Shown: one piece after another, positions 33,567 through 43,498 of the stretch
Position numbering within the stretch: position 1 is the first letter of the stretch
How the letters are laid out: every line of letters starts with the position of its first letter
Assembly: GCA_900538555.1 (NCBI GenBank)
Contig: UPYI01000019.1
Span: 1 to 64,000 of the forward strand
Direction: 5' to 3'
DNA: 64,000 nt
Origin: an uncultured Porphyromonadaceae bacterium
Lineage (GTDB): Bacteria; Bacteroidota; Bacteroidia; Bacteroidales; Barnesiellaceae
The notes under the pieces: generated by a model
What the model was told of the DNA's origin: nothing
The model's database searches: none
The model's input: the letters and a program-made list of their open reading frames with translations, nothing else
Translations under genes and position numbers: made by a program

Positions 33567-35507
33567 TTACCATTGGTTTATCATTTTTTCTACTTCCGCA
33601 GTCAATTCGGCGGCAAAGGTAGCAATTTTCATCATACCTTTATCACCTTCGCCCTGTTTTCTTACAGAAACTTCACCATTTTCCGCTTCTTTTTCTCCGA
33701 CAACGAGCAAATAAGGAATCCGTTTCAACTCATTATCGCGAATCTTGCGGCCGATTTTTTCATTTCTGTCATCGACAAATGCGCGAATATCTTTTTCTGC
33801 CAGTTCTTTTGCCACTTGATTGGCATAGTCGTTAAACTTCTCGCTGATCGGCATGATAACGACCTGATCGGGTGTAAGCCACAACGGGAACTTACCGCCG
33901 GTATGTTCGATCAATACCGCTACGAAACGCTCCATAGAGCCGAACGGTGCACGGTGGATCATGATCGGGCGGTGTTTTTGATTATCACTGCCGGTATATT
34001 CCAAACCGAAACGTTCGGGCAGGTTGTAATCGACTTGAATCGTACCCAACTGCCAACGACGACCGATAGCATCTTTCACCATGAAGTCGAGTTTCGGCCC
34101 GTAGAAAGCAGCCTCGCCCAATTCTACACGGGCATTCAGACCTTTTTCTTCGCAAGCCTCAACGATCGCTCTTTCGGCTTTTTCCCAGTTTTCATCGCTA
34201 CCGATGTATTTTTCCTTGTTGTTCGGGTCGCGCAACGAAATCTGAGCCTCGAATGCCGGGAAATCCAAAGCCTTGAATATAATAAAGATAATATCCATTA
34301 CTTTCAAGAACTCTTCTTTCACCTGGTCGGGACGACAGAAAATGTGGGCATCGTCCTGCGTAAATCCGCGTACCCGGGTCAATCCGTGCAATTCACCGCT
34401 CTGTTCGTAACGATATACCGTACCGAACTCTGCCAGACGCAACGGCAGTTCCTTATACGAACGCGGATAAGCTTTATATATCTCACAGTGGTGAGGGCAG
34501 TTCATCGGTTTCAGCAAAAATTCTTCACCTTCTTCGGGTGTATGGATCGGCTGAAACGAGTCTTTTCCATATTTTGCGTAGTGTCCCGATGTCACATACA
34601 GCAATTTGCCTCCGATATGCGGAGTAATCACCTGCAAGTATCCGAAACGTTTCTGAATGCGACGCAGGAATGTTTCGAGGCGTTCACGCAATTGTGTACC
34701 TTTCGGCAACCACAACGGAAGACCCTGACCTACTGCCGCAGAGAATGTAAAGAGTTCCATCTCTTTTCCGATCTTGCGGTGGTCGCGTTTCTTCGCTTCT
34801 TCGAGCAATGCCAAGTATTCATCGAGCATTTTCTTTTTCGGGAAAGTGATCGCATAGACACGCACCAACTGTTTCCGTTTTTCATCACCGCGCCAATAGG
34901 CACCAGCCAACGACATGACTTTCGCTGCCTTGATAACGCCGGTATTGGGCAAGTGCGGTCCACGGCAAAGGTCGGTAAATGCACCTTGCGTGTACGTGGA
35001 GATCGTTCCGTCCTCCAACTCCTGTATCAATTCCACTTTATATTCCTCGCCTCTGTCGCCGAACATTTTCAAGGCATCGGCTTTGGCGATTTCAGCCCGT
35101 ACCACAGCTTCTTTACGTGCTGAAAGTTCGAGCATTTTTGCTTCGATCTTCGGGAAGTCGGCAGCGGTAATCACGGTTTCACCCGGATCCACATCGTAAT
35201 AAAATCCGTTTTCAATTGCCGGACCGATACCGAACTTGATACCGGGATATAGCTCTTGCAAAGCCTCAGCCAAGAGGTGTGCGGAGGTGTGCCAGAAAGC
35301 GTGTTTTCCTTCCGGATCGTCCCATTTGAACAATTTCAGCGCAGCATCTTTTTCTACGGGTCGCGTCAAATCCCACGCATTGCCATCGACGGTAGCCGCC
35401 AACACGTCCTGCGCCAGACGCGGACTGATGCTTTCCGCTATTTGCAATGGCGTAATCCCGCTTTCAAATTCTTTTACCGAATTATCGGGAAACGTAATCT
35501 TGATCAT
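33567..35507 (-). CDS. thrS: Threonyl-tRNA synthetase
   Basis: 646 residues, normal length. TGS domain (1-~60), the editing domain with HTSAHLLAEAL and the class II core: MNCPHHCEIYK with a zinc-binding Cys, motif 2 near FGTVYRYEQSGELHGLTRVRGF, and IMIHRAPFGSMERF as motif 3. The anticodon-binding domain ends the protein. A -7 box TATTTTTG lies at 35606-35613. First gene of thrS-infC-rpmI-rplT. Confidence 0.97.
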   Translation of the reverse strand: MIKITFPDNSVKEFESGITPLQIAESISPRLAQDVLAATVDGNAWDLTRPVEKDAALKLFKWDDPEGKHAFWHTSAHLLAEALQELYPGIKFGIGPAIENGFYYDVDPGETVITAADFPKIEAKMLELSARKEAVVRAEIAKADALKMFGDRGEEYKVELIQELEDGTISTYTQGAFTDLCRGPHLPNTGVIKAAKVMSLAGAYWRGDEKRKQLVRVYAITFPKKKMLDEYLALLEEAKKRDHRKIGKEMELFTFSAAVGQGLPLWLPKGTQLRERLETFLRRIQKRFGYLQVITPHIGGKLLYVTSGHYAKYGKDSFQPIHTPEEGEEFLLKPMNCPHHCEIYKAYPRSYKELPLRLAEFGTVYRYEQSGELHGLTRVRGFTQDDAHIFCRPDQVKEEFLKVMDIIFIIFKALDFPAFEAQISLRDPNNKEKYIGSDENWEKAERAIVEACEEKGLNARVELGEAAFYGPKLDFMVKDAIGRRWQLGTIQVDYNLPERFGLEYTGSDNQKHRPIMIHRAPFGSMERFVAVLIEHTGGKFPLWLTPDQVVIMPISEKFNDYANQVAKELAEKDIRAFVDDRNEKIGRKIRDNELKRIPYLLVVGEKEAENGEVSVRKQGEGDKGMMKIATFAAELTAEVEKMINQW

Positions 35508-35677
35508 GTCTGTTATTCTTTATATACCGGCAAACTCCGTATTGCTACCGAATGCCGGATCTGTTATTCAATCGTCAAAGCCGCAAGGGCATTTTTATCA
35601 AGGCACAAAAATAGTAATATTTTTTCGGATAACGACTTATCGACTACTTTTTTTCAAGAAGATTTTTTTACCCGAGG

Positions 35678-37741
35678 CTATTTCGACATCCGTTTCAAAA
35701 TATTGTACGACGCGACCACCCCCAATTCACCTGCCTTGCTCAGGTCGGCAATGCCAGCCTCTTCATTTCCCTGACGCAGATAGACCAGCCCCCGGTTGAA
35801 ATAGGCGTTACCGAAATCGGGACGCAGACGTATCGCTTCGTTGTAGTCGGCAATCGCTCCATAATAGTCCTGACGGGCGCAACGCACATTTGCCCGATTG
35901 AAATAAGCATATACGAAATCGGGGGCAAATTCGAGTACTTTATCATAATCGCGCAATACCATTTCATAGTCCAGTGCCGTAGCATCCGTAACCGGCTTGT
36001 CTATGTTTTTTCCTTTTGAATCCGATCCGTAGATATGCCCCATGCTTCCTGCCGAAAGCGTGTACTGTATTTGCTTGAAGCGTACAACGGCACGGGCAAA
36101 ATATGCCAACATGAAATTCCGGCTCAAATAAATGGTCTGATTCAAATCTTCGATCGCACTGCCGAAATCCTGAATCAACATGAAGTCGATCGCCCGCCCG
36201 AAATATGCCAGCGGATTTTGCGGATTTATTTCGATCAAACGGGAGAAATCGTTTACCGATGCAAAGTGCATATTGATCTGGTCGGTATTCAACGCCGCTT
36301 CCCGATTGGTGAGTTGCAAACGGTAACGGAACACATTCAAACGATTCAACTCATCCAATTCGCGTACATAATAAATGTGTTGCCGCACCATATCGGGACG
36401 TTCGTAATAGGTAAGCACATATTCAGGCTCGATCGATATTTGCACTTTCGAATTCTGTACCCGTCCGCGTGCACCCGTCTCCTGTTTCGGTGTGAAATCG
36501 GTTTGCGTATCCGCCACCAACAATTTATCGAACTTATTGATATTCTTGTCGGATGCCTTCCGTTCTTTCTGAGCCGTGTCGGAGGAAGCCGTCGCATCGT
36601 TCTTGCCCACCACCGCCGATTGGCGTTTATTCTCTTCCGCCTGTTTCTTTTGCAATTCCAACGCCAGATCGAAATCTTTTTCACCGCTTTTCTTGTCTCC
36701 GATCTCCAACTTCGATTTGGAACGGGCAAACAGTCCCTCGACAAAATCGGGATATTGTTTCAGCACGACATCATAGTCGCGTATCGCCTGACGGTGATTA
36801 CCGGTCTGACTATACAGCACCGCCCGATTGTAATAGGCAAAATAATTTTCTGGTTCAGCCTGAATCACAGCCGAAAAATCGCGGATAGCCCGGTTGTAAT
36901 CTCCCACCTGTATCCGCAACAACCCGCGGTTGTAATGCGTCATCGCATTTTCCGGATCCATTTCCAATATGTAATCGTAATCGGACATCGCCCCGCGCAA
37001 GTCGTCCAGATGATATTTCATCAACGCCCGGTTAAGATAGAACGAGACGTCCTTGGGTTCCAACCGCACAGCCTCATTTATATCCGCCAAAGCCTCTTTA
37101 TAGCGAGCCTGCTGCGCCAAGATTATCGACCGCTGGGCATAAGCCGAAGCAATATGTTTATCCAGTTCGATCGCCCGATCCAAATCTTTCAGCGCACGGA
37201 TCGTATCGCCTTTTTCCAGATAGACCTGACTCCGGCTCATATATCCGTTCCAATAGTTGGGGTGTAGCCTTATCAACTCGGCAAAAGAACTCTCCGCTTC
37301 GTCGTAACGCTCCATTTGTGCCAATGCCAATGCTTTATTATTCAGATTCGTGCGATCTTCCGGAGCCATTTGCAACCCTCGCGTATAATCATCGACCGCC
37401 CCTTGATAATCGCCCAGACTCTGACGGGCAATACCACGCACCTGATAGGCATCGGTCAGAAACGGATTGCGTTCGATACACAACGTGCAGTCTTCCTCCG
37501 CCCCTTTGAAATCTTCCAGATTGAGTTTGGCTACCGCACGATAAAAATAGGGTTCCGCCATATAAGGCTTTACCTTGATCACTTGATTGAAATATTGTAT
37601 CGAGAGTACATAATCATCGAAATAGAGTGCATTCCGTCCGATATTCATCACCCGCTCGGTATTGATCTGGGCATACGTCTGCCCTGCCGGCAATAAAAAC
37701 GACACAAAAACGAGAAGCAAACTATAAATATATCGGGACAT
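35678..37741 (-). CDS. Exported TPR-repeat protein
   Basis: 687 residues. A signal peptide (YSLLLVFVSFLLPAGQTYAQ) is followed by about nine tetratricopeptide repeats from ~30 to 370, for example EPYFYRAVAKLNLEDFKGAEEDC and AYYNRAVLYSQTGNHRQAIRDYD. A charged Lys/Gln-rich linker (380-430) lacks repeats, and a second TPR block occupies ~500-680. A protein-protein scaffold in the periplasm or outer membrane is likely. It is monocistronic between the thrS operon and the NDH-2 gene; a -7 box TATCTTTG lies at 37799-37806. The partner is unknown. Confidence 0.87.
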   Translation of the reverse strand: MSRYIYSLLLVFVSFLLPAGQTYAQINTERVMNIGRNALYFDDYVLSIQYFNQVIKVKPYMAEPYFYRAVAKLNLEDFKGAEEDCTLCIERNPFLTDAYQVRGIARQSLGDYQGAVDDYTRGLQMAPEDRTNLNNKALALAQMERYDEAESSFAELIRLHPNYWNGYMSRSQVYLEKGDTIRALKDLDRAIELDKHIASAYAQRSIILAQQARYKEALADINEAVRLEPKDVSFYLNRALMKYHLDDLRGAMSDYDYILEMDPENAMTHYNRGLLRIQVGDYNRAIRDFSAVIQAEPENYFAYYNRAVLYSQTGNHRQAIRDYDVVLKQYPDFVEGLFARSKSKLEIGDKKSGEKDFDLALELQKKQAEENKRQSAVVGKNDATASSDTAQKERKASDKNINKFDKLLVADTQTDFTPKQETGARGRVQNSKVQISIEPEYVLTYYERPDMVRQHIYYVRELDELNRLNVFRYRLQLTNREAALNTDQINMHFASVNDFSRLIEINPQNPLAYFGRAIDFMLIQDFGSAIEDLNQTIYLSRNFMLAYFARAVVRFKQIQYTLSAGSMGHIYGSDSKGKNIDKPVTDATALDYEMVLRDYDKVLEFAPDFVYAYFNRANVRCARQDYYGAIADYNEAIRLRPDFGNAYFNRGLVYLRQGNEEAGIADLSKAGELGVVASYNILKRMSK

Positions 37742-37896
37742 GATTCGTCTTGTCTACTCTATAAAAATTCAGCAGTAAATGGTATCACTCAATTTCTACA
37801 AAGATAGGCAAATAATAAACAAATCGTATGTACCGCCGGTTATTTTATACGTTTTTTCCTTTCAACGACAAGGAATGAACATTTTTTACAGATTAC

Positions 37897-37976
37897 GGTT
37901 CATATTCATGCACCTTTTCTCGCCTCGGCATAGCCCGAACAAGTTCGGCTCTGCCCTCGGCTTATCGAAAACGTTC
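37897..37976 (+). repeat. Complete single dispersed element
   Basis: The cleanest single copy of the type in the 8.4 kb array: TTCATATTCATGCACC, TTTTCTCGCCTCGGCATAG, the perfect pair CCGAAC aa GTTCGG, CTCTGCCCTCGGCTTA, TCGAAAACGTTC. It ends 14 bp before the NDH-2 start. The rest of 37742-37990 holds only the TPR gene promoter region. Confidence 0.92.
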
Positions 37977-37990
37977 TAAAAAATAAACTA

Positions 37991-39268
37991 TTGAAATCGA
38001 AAATGAAATCGACCGTTCGTCCTCATATCGTCGTTGCCGGTGGCGGATTTGCCGGGTTACAATTCATCAAACGCATCGACCGGAAAAAATTCCGCGTCAC
38101 GCTGATCGACCAAAACAATTACAACGCTTTCTCTCCACTCTTCTACCAAGTAGCCTCTTCGGGACTGGAACCGGCTTCAATATGTTTCCCGTTCCGGCAG
38201 GAACTCAGGGACAAGAAAGGGATTCATTTTCACTTGGGGAGAATCTGCCGGATCGACCGAAACCGACGACAGATAACGACCGAAAACGGAATTATCGAAT
38301 ACGATTATTTAGTCATCGCAACCGGAACAGGTAACAACTTTTTCAATATCAACCGTCTGCAAGAAAAAGCCTTCACCTTGAAATCGGTAGCAGAAGCCAT
38401 CCGATTGCGCAACGAGATTCTGTCGAAACTGGAAAGAGCTTGTCTCTGCACGATCGCCGAAGAACGAAAAACCCTACTGTCGTTCGCAGTCATCGGCGGA
38501 GGTCCTTCGGGAGTAGAGATAGCCGGAGCTTTGGGCGAGATGAAGAAATACATACTGAAACGTGATTATCCCGAACTATCGCCGACAGAAGTACGCATCA
38601 CGTTGGTGGAAGGTGCAGCACGCCTGTTGCGCAATATGCACCCCTATTCATCGAAAAAAGCGCAGGAATACCTGTCGCAACTCGGAGTAGAAATCGTTTT
38701 AAACGCCAATATGCTCGGATACGAAAATGAATGGATACAACTCGACGGAGGGAATAGTTTCAGAGCCGGGACCTTGATCTGGACAGCCGGCGTATCCGGA
38801 GAACGGCTGAACGGTATTCCCGACAATGTCTGGACACGCGGGAACCGCATTCCTGTCGATCGGCATTGTCATTCGTTGTTTGACCGACAGATATTTGCAA
38901 TCGGTGACATTGCCAGTATGAGCGATGAAAAATATCCGAACGGACATCCGCAAGTTGCCCCCGTAGCCATACAACAAGCCCGATACCTTGCCGACCTGAT
39001 GAACAGCGGCAAATTCGGATACGGATTTCACTACCACGACAACGGATCGATGGCAACCATCGGACGCAACCGCGCCGTAGCGGAACTGCCCCATGCCTCG
39101 TTCCACGGTAGCATAGCTTGGTTTTGCTGGATGTTCGTACACCTGCTTTCCCTGCTGGGCATGAGAAACAAAGCTGCTACCTTAATGAACTGGATTTGGA
39201 ACTACTTCACCTACAACTCTTCGCTCCGGTTATTGATCCGCCCTACCCGATATCCGAATCGGGGATAA
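37991..39268 (+). CDS. ndh: Type II NADH:quinone oxidoreductase
   Basis: 425 residues. Two Rossmann folds: VVAGGGFAGLQFIKRI for FAD (around 13-30) and FAVIGGGPSGVEIAGALG for NADH (~165-185). VIATGTGNNFF and IFAIGDIASM are conserved, and the C-terminal amphipathic region (FVHLLSLLGMRNKAATLMNW) would hold it on the inner membrane. It moves electrons from NADH to quinone without pumping protons, using the menaquinone made by the men genes at 52-58 kb. The Met at 38003 is an alternative start. Confidence 0.92.
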   Translation: MKSKMKSTVRPHIVVAGGGFAGLQFIKRIDRKKFRVTLIDQNNYNAFSPLFYQVASSGLEPASICFPFRQELRDKKGIHFHLGRICRIDRNRRQITTENGIIEYDYLVIATGTGNNFFNINRLQEKAFTLKSVAEAIRLRNEILSKLERACLCTIAEERKTLLSFAVIGGGPSGVEIAGALGEMKKYILKRDYPELSPTEVRITLVEGAARLLRNMHPYSSKKAQEYLSQLGVEIVLNANMLGYENEWIQLDGGNSFRAGTLIWTAGVSGERLNGIPDNVWTRGNRIPVDRHCHSLFDRQIFAIGDIASMSDEKYPNGHPQVAPVAIQQARYLADLMNSGKFGYGFHYHDNGSMATIGRNRAVAELPHASFHGSIAWFCWMFVHLLSLLGMRNKAATLMNWIWNYFTYNSSLRLLIRPTRYPNRG

Positions 39269-39384
39269 AAACAATCAGTAGATCCCGAACCAATCACAGA
39301 CAAGCACATTCAATAAACCTTACCCATCTCCAAATAAAGAAGTTCAAAACGTTGTACTTCTTAGTAGAAATTTACATTCAAAAA

Positions 39385-39433
39385 AGTTCATATTCATGCA
39401 CCTTTTCTCGCCTCGGCATATCGAAAACGTTCA
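39385..39433 (+). repeat. Internally deleted dispersed element
   Basis: GTTCATATTCATGCACC, TTTTCTCGCCTCGGCATA, then directly TCGAAAACGTTCA. Compared with the copy at 37897-37976, exactly the part between the two CCTCGGC(A/T)TA blocks is missing, together with one block. A -7 box TATATTTG follows at 39463-39470, before the next gene. Confidence 0.88.
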
Positions 39434-39544
39434 ATATATTCAGTTAAATAATAAAGAATAATTATATTTGCAAAAAGCTTTAAATCGATTAAAATGATTT
39501 AATATTGAATTCACACTTTATCTTTAACTAAATATTAAAAAACG

Positions 39545-40276
39545 ATGTCTGCAACAGAAATTAATCCCAATCAGGTTATCAATGCTATTTGCCATGAATT
39601 CTCAAAAAAAATTGATATAGCAACTGCGTTTGTATGGCTTCATTACAAACTCCATAACGAAAAATGTAACATCAAACAAATAAACTATTATTTTGAACAA
39701 GCACAACTATCAAAATACAACCCGACCCGATTAAATGAAGATCTTATTAAAAACAGTGGTATCATCGCTGAGAGAGGTACATACATGCCTAACAGAAAAT
39801 TAATATCTGTTTTAGATGAGACTTTTGCCCCGTACTTTGATAGGGAGGAAGAAGTCATATGCGAAAATCCAAGTGGAATCATACTTCCCACATCTATTTA
39901 CAAAGGATCCTCTGCTTATATTAAATGCATTGGTGACCAAATCAACGCCTCTTACGAACATAGCATCTACGATGGCTGTGCTATTCTCATGAGACGTTTA
40001 TTGGAAGTACTACTACTATCCAATTATACCAAAAGAGGCCTTATATCGTCTTCTGACAACGAATACCATACACTTTCCTCTATAATAAAAGATATTGAAA
40101 ACAACAATCCTTTTAATTTTTCCAAAGAAGAAATAGGCACCATAAACCATATTCGAATTTTAGGAAATATTTCAGCGCATAAGTACAGAAATACAGCTAT
40201 TAGGAATGATATTCTCAAATTAAAATCCGAATATCGATATATTATACAAACACTATTATACATTTATAGCGAATAA
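39545..40276 (+). CDS. AT-rich orphan gene, DUF4145-like C-terminal region
   Basis: 243 residues, no signal peptide. DNA and codon use are clearly more AT-rich than in neighbouring genes, which suggests acquisition from elsewhere. Residues ~1-90 may be a winged-helix-like or helical domain. The C-terminal ~110 residues are helical and contain NHIRILGNISAHKYRN, resembling the R.xGN..AH signature of DUF4145/HEPN-like domains, often linked to defence or to anti-phage RNases. The match is weak and the R..H spacing is not the classical HEPN one. No antitoxin or defence partner is adjacent. Function unknown. Confidence 0.7.
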   Translation: MSATEINPNQVINAICHEFSKKIDIATAFVWLHYKLHNEKCNIKQINYYFEQAQLSKYNPTRLNEDLIKNSGIIAERGTYMPNRKLISVLDETFAPYFDREEEVICENPSGIILPTSIYKGSSAYIKCIGDQINASYEHSIYDGCAILMRRLLEVLLLSNYTKRGLISSSDNEYHTLSSIIKDIENNNPFNFSKEEIGTINHIRILGNISAHKYRNTAIRNDILKLKSEYRYIIQTLLYIYSE

Positions 40277-40391
40277 GTCCGCCGTATAACGGTCTCGATT
40301 CTCCAAAAAATAAGTAATTTTGCAGAACGTTCGTGTCGGAACTTGTTATTATAAAGTTACCCGCTTATAATTTAGGGTCCGATTATTTTGC

Positions 40392-40399
40392 AAAGGAGG
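40392..40399 (+). promoter_or_regulatory. Strong ribosome binding site of the MATE gene
   Basis: AAAGGAGG lies 7 bases before the ATG at 40407. Such a complete Shine-Dalgarno site is rare in this window, where most starts have none. It supports the chosen start. A -7 box TAATTTTG is at 40315-40322. Confidence 0.75.
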
Positions 40400-40406
40400 T
40401 AAAGAG

Positions 40407-41786
40407 ATGTTGAATGGCAGGCACAAAGCAGCGAAACAGGTGGATATGCTTCACGGCAAACTGTTTCGCAAGATTCTTGTTTTTTCTCTGCCCTTGATCG
40501 CAAGCGGTATTTTGCAACAATCGTTCAACGCGATCGACGTTGCTGTCGTAGGTCGTTATTCAAGCAGCCAGGCGATGGCTGCGGTCGGCAGCAACGGAGC
40601 CATAATCAGTATATTGGTCAATCTGTTTTTAGGAGTCGCCGTCGGTGCGAACGTAGTAATCGCCAATTATATCGGGCAACGCAACGAAGATGGGGTAAGA
40701 CGATCGGTCGGTACAGTGGGCATCCTCGCTGTCATCAGCGGTTTTATCCTGCTTTTGCTCGGCACTACCCTTGCACGTCCTATTCTCGAACTCATGAGCG
40801 CCCCCGACGATGTGATCGACCTCGCAACGCTTTATCTCCGCATCTATTTCCTCGGCATGCCTTTCATGATGATCTACAACTTCGGTTCGGCTATACTCCG
40901 AAGTATGGGCGACACCCAACGTCCGTTTTATGCGCTGTTGGTCGCAACTGTCGTCAATGCCGTACTCGACTGGCTTTTCGTTGCCGTATTCGGCATGAGT
41001 GTCGATGGAGTGGCTATTGCCACAGTCATAGCCAACGTGGTAAACGCCGCTATCATCATCTACCTGCTCGTACGCGAGCCCGATCCGTTTACACTCAAAG
41101 TCCGGCAAATGTCCATTTCCACCTCCGACCTGAGAAAGATGCTGCACATCGGTATTCCCGCCGGATTACAGGGAATGGTATTCTCTATCTCCAATATTTT
41201 CATTCAGGCTTCGATCAACAAATTCGGATCGGATGCCATTGCCGGTTCGTCTGCCGCACTTACCTACGAAGCGTATTGTTATTATATTGTCAGCGCATTC
41301 AATGCTGCTGCCATTGCATTTACCAGTCAGAATTTCGGTGCCGGACAGTTCAGCCGTTGCAGGCGGGTATTCTGGTTATGTATGCTCATGGCTATTGTCG
41401 GATGTGGTTCTGCCAATGCCCTGATCGTTTGGCAACAAGATTTTTTCATACGGGTGTTTACGACCGATCCCGATGTCGCGCACTACGCCTCCATACGTCT
41501 CAGCCATGTGCTTTTAGTGCAGTTCCTTGCCAGCAGCTACGAAATTTCCGGAGCCTATATGCGGGGACTCGGCTATTCCATGACCCAAACCGTACTGACG
41601 ATATTCGGTACTTGTGTGCTAAGGCTCGTATGGGTTTATACGGTAAATGCCCACTACAACAATTTCGAAATATTGCTGTACATCTATCCGATATCCTGGA
41701 TCATTACCGGCATTTCAGTTCTCATCGCCGCATGGATCACACAGCGCAAAGCTTTTGCCGATTATCACAAACCGGTCACCGTTTAG
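40407..41786 (+). CDS. MATE family efflux transporter
   Basis: 459 residues with twelve membrane helices in two related halves. The N-terminal FSLPLIASGILQQSFNAIDVAVVG and the conserved RSMGDTQRPFYALL are typical of the DinF/NorM-like branch in Bacteroidota. It probably exports drugs or metabolites using a cation gradient; the substrate is unknown. Its stop codon touches the convergent AlkZ-like gene with no gap. Confidence 0.92.
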   Translation: MLNGRHKAAKQVDMLHGKLFRKILVFSLPLIASGILQQSFNAIDVAVVGRYSSSQAMAAVGSNGAIISILVNLFLGVAVGANVVIANYIGQRNEDGVRRSVGTVGILAVISGFILLLLGTTLARPILELMSAPDDVIDLATLYLRIYFLGMPFMMIYNFGSAILRSMGDTQRPFYALLVATVVNAVLDWLFVAVFGMSVDGVAIATVIANVVNAAIIIYLLVREPDPFTLKVRQMSISTSDLRKMLHIGIPAGLQGMVFSISNIFIQASINKFGSDAIAGSSAALTYEAYCYYIVSAFNAAAIAFTSQNFGAGQFSRCRRVFWLCMLMAIVGCGSANALIVWQQDFFIRVFTTDPDVAHYASIRLSHVLLVQFLASSYEISGAYMRGLGYSMTQTVLTIFGTCVLRLVWVYTVNAHYNNFEILLYIYPISWIITGISVLIAAWITQRKAFADYHKPVTV

Positions 41787-42836
41787 TTATCCCTGCACGA
41801 AACGCAAATACCGGTCTTTGGCTTGGGCGAGAGCCTCACTTTCAATCGACCGGTCGGAATCGAAACAAGCATGCGTTATTTCCCAGCCGGTTTTCCGGGG
41901 CTGTTTTTTCCAATTACCGACGATCCGGTCCTTATGCAGAAGCACGGGAAAAAACAGTCCGTTATTCGTGAAGGCATAAGGATAATGGCAAAGCGGAAGT
42001 ACCGGCGTCCGATCTTTATAGCCCAATAAGATTTCATCGAAAGGTGGCAGCAGGACTGCCGATACGGCACTCCGCCCCGTTATACGGCTATCGGTATGAA
42101 TATAATACGTCCGGTCCTTACAGGTCTCTGCCATGAGATCCCTGCCGAGCGAGGTTATTGCTTTTTTCGCCTCGGTCTGCGTCAATCCCGACCACCAGAC
42201 GAAATCGGTCAGGGTCGCCGGAGAGTGTCCGCGAAAATAGTTTGCAGCAAGCCGTACCGACATTTCTTCTTTCGTCGGCAACGACGATACGGGCACTCGT
42301 TCGTCGAGCAACATATAGGTATTGATATTGCCCGTCACCCGTCCGCTGCATATCACACTGTCGAGTTCCGCCCGAATCAAATACATTTTGACATGACGTT
42401 CGTCGGTAGGTAATCCGCGAGCTGCAAATCTTTCGGACAGTTCGGTGGCAGACAGGCTACGCCCGCCGCATAAAGCCTCCCCGATAATATCCCGGCTCTT
42501 ACAGTAGGAATCCGTATCGTCCCATATCTCTTTAAACCAGCCCTTAAATGCCCGTTGGTTCCGCTCCCGGCTAAGCGCAAGCATCCAGCGTATATCACTT
42601 GCCTGTACAATGTGCCACGTCGGCCGCATCAAGTGGGTACGCAATATGTCGCCTCTATCCAATGCGGCATTCACCTCGATCAAAGCCGGTTTTTTCGTGC
42701 GCAATCCTATCGCCCATTTTACCGAAGCAAGGTCTTGTGCCTGCATGGCACCCATCCACGCGACAACCTCTTGGGGCGTATCGAACTGCGGGCTTATAAT
42801 GTGTTGATTGAGCAAACGGCTCCGGGATATGTTCAT
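41787..42836 (-). CDS. AlkZ/YcaQ-like winged-helix protein (HTH_42)
   Basis: 349 residues. The N-terminal region has GAMQAQDLASVKWAIGLR; in AlkZ-type DNA glycosylases a Q-x-Q motif at this place is catalytic, and both Gln are present here. DRGDILRTHLMRPTWHIV, WWSGLTQTEAKKAI and PPFDEILLGYKDR are further family blocks. Homologues excise alkylated or crosslinked bases. It is followed by the FKBP gene region on the same strand. A glycosylase role is plausible but untested. Confidence 0.82.
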   Translation of the reverse strand: MNISRSRLLNQHIISPQFDTPQEVVAWMGAMQAQDLASVKWAIGLRTKKPALIEVNAALDRGDILRTHLMRPTWHIVQASDIRWMLALSRERNQRAFKGWFKEIWDDTDSYCKSRDIIGEALCGGRSLSATELSERFAARGLPTDERHVKMYLIRAELDSVICSGRVTGNINTYMLLDERVPVSSLPTKEEMSVRLAANYFRGHSPATLTDFVWWSGLTQTEAKKAITSLGRDLMAETCKDRTYYIHTDSRITGRSAVSAVLLPPFDEILLGYKDRTPVLPLCHYPYAFTNNGLFFPVLLHKDRIVGNWKKQPRKTGWEITHACFDSDRSIESEALAQAKDRYLRFVQG

Positions 42837-42846
42837 ACTATACGTT

Positions 42847-43245
42847 TTAGGCTACACCGAGCAGTTCTATTTCGAATATCAATGTAGAGCCGCCGGGAAT
42901 ACCGGGTTGCGAAAATTTGCCATAGCCCATCTCTGCCGGAATATAGACTTCCCATTTGTCCCCCACATGCATCTGTTGCAATGCGACAATCCATCCGTCG
43001 ATCAGTTCATTCAGACGCATTGCCAACGGACAACCGCCCTCGCTCGTATCGAATGTCGCCCCGTCGATCGTTCTGCCGGTATAATGAACGGAAACAATAC
43101 TGCGAGCAGAGGGTTGTCTCCCGGTCTTATCGCCCGATGCCATTATTTTGTAATAAACCCCTTTGGACAAAGGGTGTACTCCTTCCTCCCAGGCTTTGGC
43201 TTCCAGCCATTCCCGATTCCTGACGATATATTCCTTATTAGCCAT
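42847..43245 (-). CDS. FKBP-type peptidyl-prolyl isomerase
   Basis: 132 residues from MANKEYIVRNREW; an in-frame extension to 43293 is unlikely since it crosses intergenic sequence. The FKBP core is complete: VHYTGRTIDGATFDTSEGG, LIDGWIVALQQMHVGDKWEVYIPAEMGYG and IPGGSTLIFEIELL. No signal peptide or lipobox, so probably cytoplasmic. It is upstream of and probably co-transcribed with the AlkZ-like gene (10 bp gap). Confidence 0.88.
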   Translation of the reverse strand: MANKEYIVRNREWLEAKAWEEGVHPLSKGVYYKIMASGDKTGRQPSARSIVSVHYTGRTIDGATFDTSEGGCPLAMRLNELIDGWIVALQQMHVGDKWEVYIPAEMGYGKFSQPGIPGGSTLIFEIELLGVA

Positions 43246-43399
43246 GTCACCTACAAGATTGATATTATAAGAACGGTGTGCCATAATGCCCAACCTGCTG
43301 CGTTGCCATCGGAATTCGGGCTAAGTCGTTTACGTCAGTAAACTCCTGTCGTCCTCATCCGCAGCGTCTTGCATATTAGACATTCTTACGCACCGAAAC

Positions 43400-43435
43400 G
43401 GGGTTGCTTCAAAACTTACATTTCGAAACAGCCCC
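43400..43435 (-). terminator. Palindromic repeat, family 2, copy 2
   Basis: GGGGTTGCTTCAAAAC and TTTCGAAACAGCCCC form an imperfect hairpin of the same type as 60665-60702, and the left flank (cttgcatattagacattc) also matches that copy. It is 64 bp after the CoA-transferase stop codon, so is likely the operon terminator. The rest of 43246-43498 holds only the small palindrome GTTTACgtcaGTAAAC at 43330. Confidence 0.7.
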
Positions 43436-43498
43436 ACAAAAGTATAAGATTCCACGATATTTACAGAAACGATACAGCACTTTATTTGCGATTATACT

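Noticed and set aside
33573..35123. 516-codon open frame antisense to thrS
   Set aside because: Shadow of a strongly conserved gene; no family features.
36035..37267. 410-codon open frame antisense to the TPR gene
   Set aside because: Shadow of a repetitive gene; the periodic look comes from the TPR codons.
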